DNA of 64,000 bases from Sulfurimonas sp. (lineage in GTDB: Bacteria > Campylobacterota > Campylobacteria > Campylobacterales > Sulfurimonadaceae). The stretch spans positions 33,752 to 97,751 of the forward strand of contig NZ_JAQVKP010000011.1 of NCBI RefSeq assembly GCF_028694605.1. The letters are read 5' to 3'. The notes beneath the pieces are model-generated. The model saw nothing but the letters and a program-made list of their open reading frames with translations, was not told the DNA's origin and searched no databases. Positions 39,978 to 48,176 of the stretch are shown piece after piece. Position 1 is the first letter of the stretch; the number at the start of each line of letters is the position of its first letter. Made by a program: the position numbers and the translations under genes.

Positions 39978-41471
39978 CTAAAAGAGATAGTTTATCTCAA
40001 AGCGATACTCGCTGTAAGAGTCTTTATTGCTGCCATCAAGCCTATTGTCGGCATTTACATTTCCAAAACGTACTCTTGCATCAAGCTGCGGTGTTATTTG
40101 CTGTACCAAATCTATATGGATAACTTTATTGTCAGCCAACGCCCCTGCACCCTGCTTTGCCTCATCAAAATCCTGCACTACGTAGCGAGCGAGAGTTTTA
40201 AACCCTTTGAGAATATTTGCTTTACCAAAGTCATAGCTTGCTTCAAGCATTGTGCTTTGTGTATTTGCTATCCAGTTAAGCTGTGCCATCGCACGTGTAT
40301 AGCCGCCTGTCGGGAACGCTCTCCAAGGAGCAACGATATCTGCTTCATCCGCTACATCAGAGTAACCGGCGAGGAGTTTTAATGCGCCTTTTGTAAGAAC
40401 TAAACGAGCCATCCATGCAGAACTATCAAGCGTGAATCTATCTTTGTAGCCAAGGAGTGTCGATGGAGTTTTATCCATTCCAAGATTCCCGCTCAAACTT
40501 GCCCCTCCGATATCTCCGCCGCCGTTATCGAACTGCTCCATATATCTAAATCCCGGAGTAAGCGCATATCCGCCTCCAAGATCTATTTTATAATTTATCT
40601 CTGCAATCGCTGAGGAGAGAACATCAGGAACAGCCGTATAAGTGAAATCAAGTTTGAGGTTTTCTACAGAAGTATTTGTTAATGCACCGATAACCAACTC
40701 ATGCTCCGTATCTTCACCTGCATTTTTAAAGTTACTGTAGCTTAACCCTTTGTGTGCCCCTGAATCATCATTGTTATTCCAGCTATCGCCTGAGCTGTCT
40801 TTATAGGTTATAACATCATGAAATGTCGTATGGTCACGCAATTTTTGCGCTGTAAAATAAGCAGCTTTGAGTGTTGTTTTTGGCAAATCTTTTGACTCAA
40901 TACTCAAACCCTCAAAAGCATTAGGAATCATCTTTGTATCGTTTGATGCCGTAAGAGCCGATTCAAAAAGTTGGCGCCCAAATTTAAGTGATGTTTTTGC
41001 CACATCATACTGAATATATGACTGCGCCAAGACAGCCATATCCCAATCGCCGTCTGTTTTTACGTCATAACGGCTGAATGTATCTTTTCCTGATTTTACG
41101 AGACCAACATCAGCGTTATCTTCTCTCAGGCTTGAAAAAGGACTATTTGAGTAGTAAAATCCTACTGTTGTGCTCAAACCGTAGAATGGTGCTGTTTTAT
41201 AGATAAGACTCCCGCCTAAGCCAAATGCTTTATTGTCCGCATTGGTAGCGTTATCCGGCGAATCCCAATCCCAACGAAAAGCATTTGTTCTCAAATGCCC
41301 ATAAACCATACCCTTTGTAAAAACCTCTTCAAAAGTGTTAGCAGTTGTCGGAAGTACGTTATAAACTTCGTTCATATTTGCCTTCAAGGTTCTTTTTGGT
41401 TTGACATCCTCCGCCGCAACCGATAAACTCAGCGCCACAACAAGCGACAAACCCACATTTATAATCTTCAT
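39978..41471 (-). CDS. Outer-membrane porin, OprD/epsilon type
   Basis: A 497-residue beta-barrel protein with a signal peptide (MKIINVGLSLVVALSLSVAAED) and a C-terminal aromatic residue (RFEINYLF) required for barrel insertion. Internal segments such as FKFGRQLFESALTAS-type strands (here LKFGRQLFES) and DFTYTAVPDVLSS fit major porins of Campylobacterota. The ATG at 41471 is chosen because GGGGGA lies 5 nt upstream. It follows moeA closely (15 nt), suggesting cotranscription. Confidence 0.85.
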   Translation of the reverse strand: MKIINVGLSLVVALSLSVAAEDVKPKRTLKANMNEVYNVLPTTANTFEEVFTKGMVYGHLRTNAFRWDWDSPDNATNADNKAFGLGGSLIYKTAPFYGLSTTVGFYYSNSPFSSLREDNADVGLVKSGKDTFSRYDVKTDGDWDMAVLAQSYIQYDVAKTSLKFGRQLFESALTASNDTKMIPNAFEGLSIESKDLPKTTLKAAYFTAQKLRDHTTFHDVITYKDSSGDSWNNNDDSGAHKGLSYSNFKNAGEDTEHELVIGALTNTSVENLKLDFTYTAVPDVLSSAIAEINYKIDLGGGYALTPGFRYMEQFDNGGGDIGGASLSGNLGMDKTPSTLLGYKDRFTLDSSAWMARLVLTKGALKLLAGYSDVADEADIVAPWRAFPTGGYTRAMAQLNWIANTQSTMLEASYDFGKANILKGFKTLARYVVQDFDEAKQGAGALADNKVIHIDLVQQITPQLDARVRFGNVNADNRLDGSNKDSYSEYRFEINYLF

Positions 41472-41486
41472 ATAATCCCCCATGTT

Positions 41487-42698
41487 TTAAAAATTATCTA
41501 ACAAAATCACGCTCACAAGTGTCCCTTGCGGCAAATCCCCATCCTCTTCACCTGTTACCATGAGAGCAGAGTTGTTTAGCATATTGGTCAGTATAGCCGA
41601 ACTTCCCACTTTTTTATCTTGAAAATCGACAAAATATTCATTATCTTCCACACTAACGTTACATGCGGTAAATTCTGTCAGTTTGCTTCTCTTTTTAAAA
41701 TCTTCATTTAGTTTTGCGGCTACCGTCTTATAAGCACTCTCACGCCCAAGCATCATTGCAACAAGCGGGAGTACATAAAGGATGGCTGTTACTGTTGATG
41801 AGTATGCAAACCCTGGGAGTGCTACAAAAAATTTCTTCTCTTTTTGCGCTACCAAGATATGTTTTCCGGGTTTGATGGCAACACCTTTGTAAACCACCTC
41901 TGCTCCAAGACGTGGAATCACATCTTTAACAAAGTCATAATCCCCAACGCTCACACCACCCGTACTTACCACGATATCGGCACTAGAGAGTGCATTTTGA
42001 AGGGTTTGCATGATGAGATTTTTATCATCTCTGAGCGTTCCAAGCTGAACTACTTCCGCTCCTGCTTGTTCAAAAAGCGCTGCAAGCGTATAGTTATTAG
42101 AACTTCTGATTTGTGCGGGGTTGTCGCTGAAAACTCCCAAATCCAAAATCTCGCTGCCGGTTGAAACCACGGCAACTCTGGGTTTTTGTGCAACTTTGAC
42201 CATCACATGCCCAAGAGCCGCCATCACGCCAATCTCCGTAAATCCTATCTTTGTCCCTTTTTTTATAAGCACATCTCCGGCACTATACCCCTCGCCGATA
42301 GGGCGCACCGCATATCCGAGCGGCACTGGCTCATTAATGATAATTGCTCCGTCTTCAACGGTTACATTTTCTATAGGAATAAGCGTATCCGCCCCATGAG
42401 GCATCATCGAACCTGTAAAAGTTTTTATACATTCACCGCTTTTAAGTATGCGTTTCTCATCGCTTCCCGCAGGGTTGTACCCGATAATCTCAATGCGCCC
42501 ACCTTCTAAGTCCTCATGCAAGATAGCATATCCGTCCATTGCCGCTGTTGGAAACTCCGGGTCGTTATACCTAGCAATAACGTCCTCAAAAAGCACTCGT
42601 CCTAAAGATTCGCCAAGATAGACGTTTTGGCTCCTTGAAGCATTAACCTCCAATAGCCCCAGCATTGTCTGGCTTGTTTCATAAGATAATAAACTCAT
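41487..42698 (-). CDS. moeA: Molybdopterin molybdenumtransferase
   Basis: Inserts molybdate into adenylated molybdopterin. The 403 residues show the family's domain order, with AMDGYAI, FTGSMMPHGADTLIPIENV, VVSTGGVSVGDYDFVKDV and a C-terminal MoeA domain. The stop of moaE overlaps its start by 4 nt. Confidence 0.95.
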   Translation of the reverse strand: MSLLSYETSQTMLGLLEVNASRSQNVYLGESLGRVLFEDVIARYNDPEFPTAAMDGYAILHEDLEGGRIEIIGYNPAGSDEKRILKSGECIKTFTGSMMPHGADTLIPIENVTVEDGAIIINEPVPLGYAVRPIGEGYSAGDVLIKKGTKIGFTEIGVMAALGHVMVKVAQKPRVAVVSTGSEILDLGVFSDNPAQIRSSNNYTLAALFEQAGAEVVQLGTLRDDKNLIMQTLQNALSSADIVVSTGGVSVGDYDFVKDVIPRLGAEVVYKGVAIKPGKHILVAQKEKKFFVALPGFAYSSTVTAILYVLPLVAMMLGRESAYKTVAAKLNEDFKKRSKLTEFTACNVSVEDNEYFVDFQDKKVGSSAILTNMLNNSALMVTGEEDGDLPQGTLVSVILLDNF

Positions 42699-43135
42699 TG
42701 TAAAATTCCGCTCCCTTTTATGGCAGTTGAACGCTCAAGTGCATAGATTCGCTTGCCACCTCGCAAATCATATTTCCAAATCGGCGCAGAGGCTTTAAAA
42801 TCCTCCACAAACTCCTCTATAAATTCCAAAGCCACACGGCGTTTTGGAGAAAAAACAGCAGCAATATAGGAAGATTCATGAAGCAGCACATCGCCTCTTG
42901 AGTGCGCCATTTTTATGACTGCTCCTCGCTCTTTTGCCCTCTCTTGCCACGCACCAAACCATGAGTTTAAAATCGGCTCATATATATCAAAACTAAGCCC
43001 CTCAATGCCATCCTCATCCCGCACAGTTCCTACAAAAGGAATGTAAGCACCATAGTTGCTTCCGCTCTCTTGCTCATACCACTCTTTGAGTATCTTTGGC
43101 ACATCAAGCGCACCGTCGTAAAGATAAAGCATCAC
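42695..43135 (-). CDS. moaE: Molybdopterin synthase catalytic subunit
   Basis: Adds sulfur to precursor Z with MoaD. The 146 residues contain HSRGDVLLHESSYIAAVFS and the active-site lysines region APIWKYDLRGGKRIYALE. Adjacent to moaD without a gap. Confidence 0.94.
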   Translation of the reverse strand: MMLYLYDGALDVPKILKEWYEQESGSNYGAYIPFVGTVRDEDGIEGLSFDIYEPILNSWFGAWQERAKERGAVIKMAHSRGDVLLHESSYIAAVFSPKRRVALEFIEEFVEDFKASAPIWKYDLRGGKRIYALERSTAIKGSGILQ

Positions 43136-43357
43136 TCAACCTCCACAAACAGGAGGCAAAAGAGCAACTCTGTCGCCATCTTTAAGCGTAAAATCTCGAC
43201 TGCCGACAAGCACGTCATTTACTGCTACGGCAGAGTTTTCAAGCCATTGATGCATCTCCTTGTCCTCTTGAAGTATCTCTGCCAACTCGCTTAAGTTAGT
43301 TATATCAAGCTCTAGCGGGGCTTTTTGTATAGGTCCTAAAAATTCTACTCGTACCAA
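43136..43357 (-). CDS. moaD: Molybdopterin synthase sulfur-carrier subunit
   Basis: A 73-residue ubiquitin-fold protein ending in LLPPVCGG; the terminal Gly-Gly is thiocarboxylated. It begins with TTG (43357) and has AGGAGA 7 nt upstream; no ATG or GTG fits. The gene starts the moaD-moaE-moeA run. The other cofactor genes are elsewhere. Confidence 0.92.
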   Translation of the reverse strand: MVRVEFLGPIQKAPLELDITNLSELAEILQEDKEMHQWLENSAVAVNDVLVGSRDFTLKDGDRVALLPPVCGG

Positions 43358-43451
43358 AGGAGTTCTCCTGAAATTTTCGTTTTTATGATTATATCCAACT
43401 CATCTTTTTTATAAGTTAAGCGGTATAATTGTGCTTTTATTGGAGGGAAAT

Positions 43452-44114
43452 GTGGTTTTTGGAAAAATTGAGTATCTCAATCTTCTGCCTTTTCATGTTT
43501 TTATGAAAAGATTCGTAAGAAGTTCGCAAGCGAGTATGAGTATGAACTACCATAAAGATGTTCCTGCAAAGACAAACAAAAAGTTTCTCTTACGCCGTGT
43601 GGATGCTGCTTTTATATCGAGCATCCGTGCAAAAGGGCGTGAGCATATTAACCTCGGTATCATCGCAAAAAAAGAGGTTTTAAGCGTCATCGTTACTCCC
43701 AGCCAAAAGCATCTCTCAGACAAAGAGTCTGAAACATCAAACCTGCTTGCAAAGATTTTACACCTCAAAGGCGAAGTTCTTATCGGCGACAAAGCACTCC
43801 GCTACTCCCTGCAAAACAAGCCGTATATCGACATGGCAAAAAGATGGAACGAAACATACAATCTTCCTTTTGTTTTTGCACTTTTGTGCTACCACAAAGA
43901 TAAAAATCTCTATAAAAAGATAGAAAAAAACTTCCTCAAAAAAAAGATAAAGATTCCTCGCTATATCCTCAAAGAGGCTGCATCAAGAACGCAAGTATCT
44001 GAGCAAAATATACTCCGCTATCTTACATATATCTCATACGACTTCGACACAAAAGCAAAAAGAGGGGTTCAAAAATTTTATAAAGAGGCACAAAAATGGT
44101 CGCCGATAAGATAG
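43452..44114 (+). CDS. mqnA: MqnA-family chorismate dehydratase (futalosine menaquinone pathway)
   Basis: Converts chorismate to 3-enolpyruvylbenzoate, the first step of the futalosine route used by Campylobacterota. The 220 residues include FGKIEYLNLLPFHVFMK and DMAKRWNETYNLPFVFAL, with VLIGDKALR. The GTG at 43452 follows GGAGG; a TATAAT lies near 43425. The next gene overlaps by 19 nt. Confidence 0.82.
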   Translation: MVFGKIEYLNLLPFHVFMKRFVRSSQASMSMNYHKDVPAKTNKKFLLRRVDAAFISSIRAKGREHINLGIIAKKEVLSVIVTPSQKHLSDKESETSNLLAKILHLKGEVLIGDKALRYSLQNKPYIDMAKRWNETYNLPFVFALLCYHKDKNLYKKIEKNFLKKKIKIPRYILKEAASRTQVSEQNILRYLTYISYDFDTKAKRGVQKFYKEAQKWSPIR

Positions 44115-44584
44115 AGAAGTGGCAAAACTACCCTTTTGGCAAAGCATGGCAAAAGGCGTTTGCTTTTTTAAACACGCTTACACCTACAACCAAAGACGCA
44201 AAGTATGAGATAGACGGTGATGACATTTTTGCCATCGTAATGAGCTATAACACACTAAAAAGAGAGGACGCGGTTATAGAATCACACCAAAAATATGTTG
44301 ATATTCAAGCAACACTTCGAGGAATTGAAGGTTTTGAGTGCTTTGGCATAGATACGCTTGCTATCAAAACACCTTACGATGCCGCAAAAGATATAGCATT
44401 TTATGAAAAGAACGCTATTCCCCACTCACGCATCAACGTCACAGAGGGTTGTTTTGTGATGTTTTTTCCACATGACGCACATATGCCATGTTTGAGAGTA
44501 GCCGACAAACATGAGCATATAAAAAAAGTTGTCATAAAGATAAAGGCAGAGCTGCTTAACTACTCTTCTTCATCATCCCCATAG
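44096..44584 (+). CDS. YhcH/YjgK/YiaL (DUF386) family protein
   Basis: A 162-residue cupin-like protein related to the EbgC beta subunit. MSYNTLKREDAVIESHQKYVDIQ and MFFPHDAHMPCLRV carry the histidines that bind metal in relatives. The substrate is likely a sugar or sialic-acid-type compound, unconfirmed. It overlaps mqnA. The last residues LNYSSSSSP come from reading antisense through the acidic ORF at 44560-44700. Confidence 0.85.
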   Translation: MVADKIEKWQNYPFGKAWQKAFAFLNTLTPTTKDAKYEIDGDDIFAIVMSYNTLKREDAVIESHQKYVDIQATLRGIEGFECFGIDTLAIKTPYDAAKDIAFYEKNAIPHSRINVTEGCFVMFFPHDAHMPCLRVADKHEHIKKVVIKIKAELLNYSSSSSP

Positions 44585-44700
44585 TCATCGTCATACCCTT
44601 CCTCGTCATCATACTCATCTTCATCATCAAACCCCTCATCTTCATACTCATCCTCCATCTCTTCTTCTAGTTCGTCATCATCATGAAAATTATTTGGCAT
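44560..44700 (-). CDS. Extremely acidic 46-residue protein
   Basis: The minus-strand frame MPNNFHDDDELEEEMEDE... has 30 Asp/Glu among 46 residues, plus Tyr, Gly and Met. An AAGGAGCAGAC ribosome binding site precedes the ATG. It converges with, and overlaps, the DUF386 gene by 25 nt. There is no family I recognise; such short acidic proteins can mimic DNA or buffer basic partners. Codon bias (GAT/GAA repeats) could also make it spurious, but the good binding site argues for it. Confidence 0.6.
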   Translation of the reverse strand: MPNNFHDDDELEEEMEDEYEDEGFDDEDEYDDEEGYDDDYGDDEEE

Positions 44701-44810
44701 GTCTGCTCCTTATTATGTTTCGATAAATTTTATCAACTTTAACTTTAAAATTTATGCATGCACCCTCTTTTTTTATCTAAAAATTGATTTTTAGCCATAA
44801 AGAGCACCTC

Positions 44811-44837
44811 TAAACTAAATCTTCTTAGCGCCGATAT
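44811..44837 (+). promoter_or_regulatory. Sigma-28 (FliA) promoter of fliD
   Basis: TAAA, exactly 15 nt, then GCCGATAT: matches the TAAA-N15-GCCGATAA consensus with one difference. Start expected near 44845, 43 nt before the fliD ATG. Confidence 0.85.
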
Positions 44838-44887
44838 TGTTTTATTAGATACTAAGTGATATGGTTTCGCTTTAACAAGGAGTTAAG

Positions 44888-46264
44888 ATGGGTATAAGTT
44901 CATTAGGTGCAGGCGGCGGCGTTTTAACACAAGACCTGCTCGACCAACTCAAAGAAGCCGACCAAGCACAGTACATCAACCCGCTAGATACCAGAAAAGC
45001 GACAGAGACAAAAAAACAAGACGCTTTCAATGTTATTAATGCTTATATGGATAATGTAGATGCTAGTCTGAAAACACTCACGCAATATGGTGTTTTTGAA
45101 TCACGAACAGCAAGCAGCAGCAATGAAGATGTCGCTACAGTTAGTGCGGCAGATAGCAGTGATGTGCAAGATTTTTCGCTAGAGGTGTTGTGGCTTGCAA
45201 AAAAAGAGATTGTACAGAGTGGCACATTTGCTACAAAAACATCAACTGTTGCTACGGGTTCTGGAAAATTTGATTTGCAAGTCGGAGGCGAGACTTTTAG
45301 AATTGACTATAATGCCGCAACAACGCTTGAAGACCTTAAAAATTCAATCAACAAAGAAGCCGGGGATAGCGTAAGTGCGACAATCGTCCAAATAGCGGAT
45401 AATGATTTTAGACTCTTTTTAAGTGCAAAAGAGAGTGGACTTAATCAAGATATAACCATAACTGATGTTGCAGGAGAAGGCGAGGCGCTAAACGCCGCAC
45501 TTACGACCGGTGTCACAAATGTTCAAGAGGGAATTGACGCTTCTTTTAAGTATAACTCTCAGACTATCACAAGAAGCAGCAATGACGTAAAAGACCTACT
45601 CTCCGGAGTTACCATAACGCTCAAAGAGGTTGGAGTTGCCAATATTTCCGTGGGACAAAACAAGGACAATATTGCATCCAAGATAGAAAATTTTATTAGC
45701 AAGTACAACTCTGCACTCTATCAGCTTACAACCGATACAAAGTCAAGTGAAAACGCTGAGGAGAGGGGTATCTTCTCCAATGAAAGCATTATGAAGACAA
45801 TGAAAGCCGACCTGCTTAACATGATAAACAATGCAGGCGAGAGCGTAGGCAGAGCGCAAGACTACGGCATAAAAATAGCAGAAGACGGAAGTCTCAGTCT
45901 CGATAAAACAAAACTAAATGAGATGCTGGATGAAAATGCCGATAATGTAAAAGCTTTTTTTACCGGCGGTACTTTTGTTAAGAGTGACGGCTCCGAGGCA
46001 GAAATAGAAGGTGCCTTTACACAGATGCTTGAAAAAGTGCAGGAATACACAAAGTACAATGCAAATCTTGACCAGTACAAAACACTTTTGGAAGACAAGA
46101 TAGAGAGTTTAACAGAGCAAAGAACCAAAGCACTGGAGAGATTAACAACCAAATATGAGATTATGGCAAAGCAATTTGCAGCGTATGATGCAGTTATCAC
46201 ACAGCTTAACAGTGTCTCTTCTATGTTTACCGATTTGGTAAATGCGCAATCGGCGGACAATTAA
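44888..46264 (+). CDS. fliD: Flagellar filament cap protein FliD
   Basis: Caps the growing filament outside the cell and guides flagellin folding. The 458-residue protein has a coiled-coil N-terminus after GISSLGAGGGVLTQDLLDQL and a C-terminal coiled coil (LEDKIESLTEQRTKALERL). AAGGAG precedes the ATG. Its expression is probably late (sigma-28) and it is followed by fliS. Confidence 0.95.
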   Translation: MGISSLGAGGGVLTQDLLDQLKEADQAQYINPLDTRKATETKKQDAFNVINAYMDNVDASLKTLTQYGVFESRTASSSNEDVATVSAADSSDVQDFSLEVLWLAKKEIVQSGTFATKTSTVATGSGKFDLQVGGETFRIDYNAATTLEDLKNSINKEAGDSVSATIVQIADNDFRLFLSAKESGLNQDITITDVAGEGEALNAALTTGVTNVQEGIDASFKYNSQTITRSSNDVKDLLSGVTITLKEVGVANISVGQNKDNIASKIENFISKYNSALYQLTTDTKSSENAEERGIFSNESIMKTMKADLLNMINNAGESVGRAQDYGIKIAEDGSLSLDKTKLNEMLDENADNVKAFFTGGTFVKSDGSEAEIEGAFTQMLEKVQEYTKYNANLDQYKTLLEDKIESLTEQRTKALERLTTKYEIMAKQFAAYDAVITQLNSVSSMFTDLVNAQSADN

Positions 46265-46359
46265 TCAAAAAATAGAGTAAAAAGCCTAAAGCAAATCCTA
46301 AAATAGCCGATTTGCTCTGCATGAAACATAAAGTTAAAGATGATACAAAAGGGTCTGAA

Positions 46360-46734
46360 ATGTATGGTAATACAGCTTATAATATATACTCACAAAACAA
46401 TGTAGGAATAGAATCTCCTGAAAAATTGATAGAGATGATGTACGAAGGGGTGCTTCGTTTTAATGCGCAGGCAAAAAAAGCCATCAAGGATGGCAATATA
46501 GAAAAAAGAGTTTACTGGATTAATCGCTCCATAGCCGTGATAACAGAACTTATTGCTGTTTTGGATTTTAAACATGGAAAAGTTGCCTACTATCTTGAGG
46601 GGCTTTATAACTACCAGATTCAACTTCTCAATCAAGCCAATGTCAAAAAAGACGAGTCTAAAATCGATGAAGTCAATAATGTCTTCAAAGGGCTTCTTGA
46701 AGCATGGAGAGAGACTACCAATGTGGCTGGGTAA
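46360..46734 (+). CDS. fliS: Flagellin export chaperone FliS
   Basis: The 124-residue helical protein starts MYGNTAYNIYSQNNVGIESP with family motif PEKLIEMMYEGVLRF. It binds the flagellin C-terminus in the cytoplasm. The ATG at 46360 is preferred over upstream codons because AAGGG lies 7 nt ahead. The next start overlaps its end by 14 nt. Confidence 0.95.
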   Translation: MYGNTAYNIYSQNNVGIESPEKLIEMMYEGVLRFNAQAKKAIKDGNIEKRVYWINRSIAVITELIAVLDFKHGKVAYYLEGLYNYQIQLLNQANVKKDESKIDEVNNVFKGLLEAWRETTNVAG

Positions 46735-46975
46735 ACTCAAGATTGCCGTAGTAGAGGGCGATGTCGCTTCACTTCAAAAACTGCTTGGCAGTGTTCCGCA
46801 ACTAAAAGAAAAAGAGGAGATGCAAGAGGCACTCTATCTTCTCAAAGAGGCAACATTTCAGATACAAAAACTAAAAGATGAAACGCTGATATCTATGCAG
46901 CAGATGAAAAAAAATATTGCATTTTTACACTCAACAGATTCACATTCTTTTAAAAATTTAGATATTCGCCTTTAA
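46721..46975 (+). CDS. Small helical protein downstream of FliS (FliT position)
   Basis: 84 residues, MWLGKLKIAVVEGDVASLQK, mostly coiled-coil-like helix (EMQEALYLLKEATFQIQKLK). It overlaps fliS and occupies the position of fliT in fliD-fliS-fliT operons. I infer a flagellar chaperone or regulator; similarity to FliT is not evident by eye. Confidence 0.75.
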   Translation: MWLGKLKIAVVEGDVASLQKLLGSVPQLKEKEEMQEALYLLKEATFQIQKLKDETLISMQQMKKNIAFLHSTDSHSFKNLDIRL

Positions 46976-46991
46976 ATTTGCTTTTTTTAGG

Positions 46992-46997
46992 TATAAT
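46992..46997 (+). promoter_or_regulatory. -10 box of the SRP RNA
   Basis: TATAAT preceded by a T-run, 7 nt before the expected first base of the RNA at 47004. Confidence 0.7.
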
Positions 46998-47003
46998 TCC
47001 ACC

Positions 47004-47112
47004 GCTTCTCTTTAGACCTGTGCAATGGTGTCCGAAGATACTGTGTCAGGGTAGGAATACAGCAGCACGCCTTTGTCCGCTATGTGCCGCAGGTATCTGG
47101 AGGGGAGTCTCT
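47004..47112 (+). ncRNA. ffs: 4.5S signal recognition particle RNA
   Basis: The core reads TCAGG-GTA-GGAA-TAC-AGCAG: a GGAA tetraloop on a 3-bp stem, then the CAGG/AGCAG internal loop that binds Ffh. Flanking segments GCTTCTC...AGACCT and AGGT..GGGGAGT pair to close a rod. Boundaries are approximate, from the -10 box and the closing stem. Confidence 0.85.
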
Positions 47113-47144
47113 TGATTTATCTCCAACTTCTTAGTTAAAATTTC

Positions 47145-47372
47145 TCAATCATTTCTATATTTCGATATCCCACACGCCTGATTTGGTTTTGGCGGATTAT
47201 TTTTTAAGTAGGTTAAATCCTCTAAGGTTTGTGTCAAAACTCTTTTTTGCTGCAAAAGCGGAAGCATGCGGTTGTCTTTTTCGTTCATTGGAAGGCTCAT
47301 GTCAAGCAGTATCGCCTCCACCTCTTTGTCTAAATCCTGAAGTGCATTATGTATATGTTTTATGGAATTCAT
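47145..47372 (-). CDS. Small coiled-coil hypothetical protein
   Basis: 75 residues, MNSIKHIHNALQDLDKEVEA, largely helical, with an early hydrophobic heptad pattern, ending NQACGISKYRND. No family is recognised. A TATAAT exactly 6 nt before the ATG (47379-47384) and the lack of a ribosome binding site make it a leaderless candidate, which supports its being real. It is divergent from rpmI. Confidence 0.6.
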   Translation of the reverse strand: MNSIKHIHNALQDLDKEVEAILLDMSLPMNEKDNRMLPLLQQKRVLTQTLEDLTYLKNNPPKPNQACGISKYRND

Positions 47373-47405
47373 AGCAAAATTATAGCTGATTTGAAAAAAA
47401 TTGGG

Positions 47406-47411
47406 TATAAT
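47406..47411 (+). promoter_or_regulatory. -10 box of rpmI-rplT
   Basis: GGGTATAATTG, start near 47418, about 43 nt of leader with an AAGTGCG/TGCGCTT inverted repeat. No infC gene precedes it. Confidence 0.7.
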
Positions 47412-47460
47412 TGCGCCCTTAAAGTGCGTTTGCGCTTGAGAATTTTACAAAGGAGTTTCG

Positions 47461-47652
47461 ATGCCAAAGATGAAATCTGTTAAAGGTGCTGTTAAGCGCT
47501 TTAAAGTGAAGAAAAATGGTACAGTTAAACGTGGTACAGCGTTTAGAAGCCATATCTTAACAAAACAAGATCCACAAACTCGTACAAGACAGCATAAACC
47601 AAAAGTGATTGCTAAAGTTGACGAAAAAAATGTAAAGGCTATGATTAACTAA
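47461..47652 (+). CDS. rpmI: 50S ribosomal protein L35
   Basis: 63 residues, [20 protein letters not shown], highly basic. AAAGGAG site. Usually follows infC; here it has its own promoter. Confidence 0.97.
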   Translation: MPKMKSVKGAVKRFKVKKNGTVKRGTAFRSHILTKQDPQTRTRQHKPKVIAKVDEKNVKAMIN

Positions 47653-47760
47653 TTTTAGTTGATTCATTAAATCTCCAAACTTCAGGTTTGGGCAAGACCA
47701 CCAAAAGCGTGGCACCCTGAGTACAAAAGAGTGACTGGGTAAAGAACATAAAGGAAAAAT
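47653..47760 (+). promoter_or_regulatory. rpmI-rplT intergenic leader with hairpins
   Basis: 108 nt with CCAAAC/GTTTGG (47675-47691), CCAC/GTGG and ACCC/GGGT inverted repeats before rplT. L20 represses its operon in other bacteria by binding leader structures; position and hairpins fit, but this is inferred. Confidence 0.4.
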
Positions 47761-48120
47761 ATGCCAAGAGTAAAAACAGGTGTTGTTCGTAGAAGAAAAC
47801 ACAAAAAGATTTTAAAACTAGCTAAAGGTTTTTATAGCGGTCGCCGCAAACATTACCGTAAAGCTAAAGAGCAGTTAGAGCGCTCAATGTACTACTCATT
47901 CCGTGACCGTAAGCAAAAGAAACGTGATTTCCGTAAACTATGGATTATCCGTATCAATGCAGCTTGCCGTTTAAATGGAATGAACTATTCAACATTTATC
48001 AATGGTCTTAACAGAGCTGGCATCGAGCTTGACCGTAAAGTTCTTGCTGATATGGCGATGAATGACGCAACAGCGTTTAGCGCAGTTGCAGCAGCATCAA
48101 AAGCAGCACTTAGCAAGTAA
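47761..48120 (+). CDS. rplT: 50S ribosomal protein L20
   Basis: 119 residues, [20 protein letters not shown], then [20 protein letters not shown] and [27 protein letters not shown] site. Confidence 0.98.
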   Translation: MPRVKTGVVRRRKHKKILKLAKGFYSGRRKHYRKAKEQLERSMYYSFRDRKQKKRDFRKLWIIRINAACRLNGMNYSTFINGLNRAGIELDRKVLADMAMNDATAFSAVAAASKAALSK

Positions 48121-48129
48121 ACAACTGAC

Positions 48130-48165
48130 CGCTTACGCACACTTTTATAAAAAAGTTCGTAAGCG
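48130..48165. terminator. Bidirectional hairpin after rplT
   Basis: CGCTTACG/CGTAAGCG outer stem with inner ACTTTT/AAAAGT, between converging rplT and the receiver-phosphatase gene. T-rich, pyrimidine-rich flanks follow. Confidence 0.7.
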
Positions 48166-48176
48166 CGTCTCTTCTC

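Noticed and set aside
46312..46359. N-terminal extension of FliS
   Set aside because: The FliS family starts at MYGN and a good ribosome binding site precedes that ATG.
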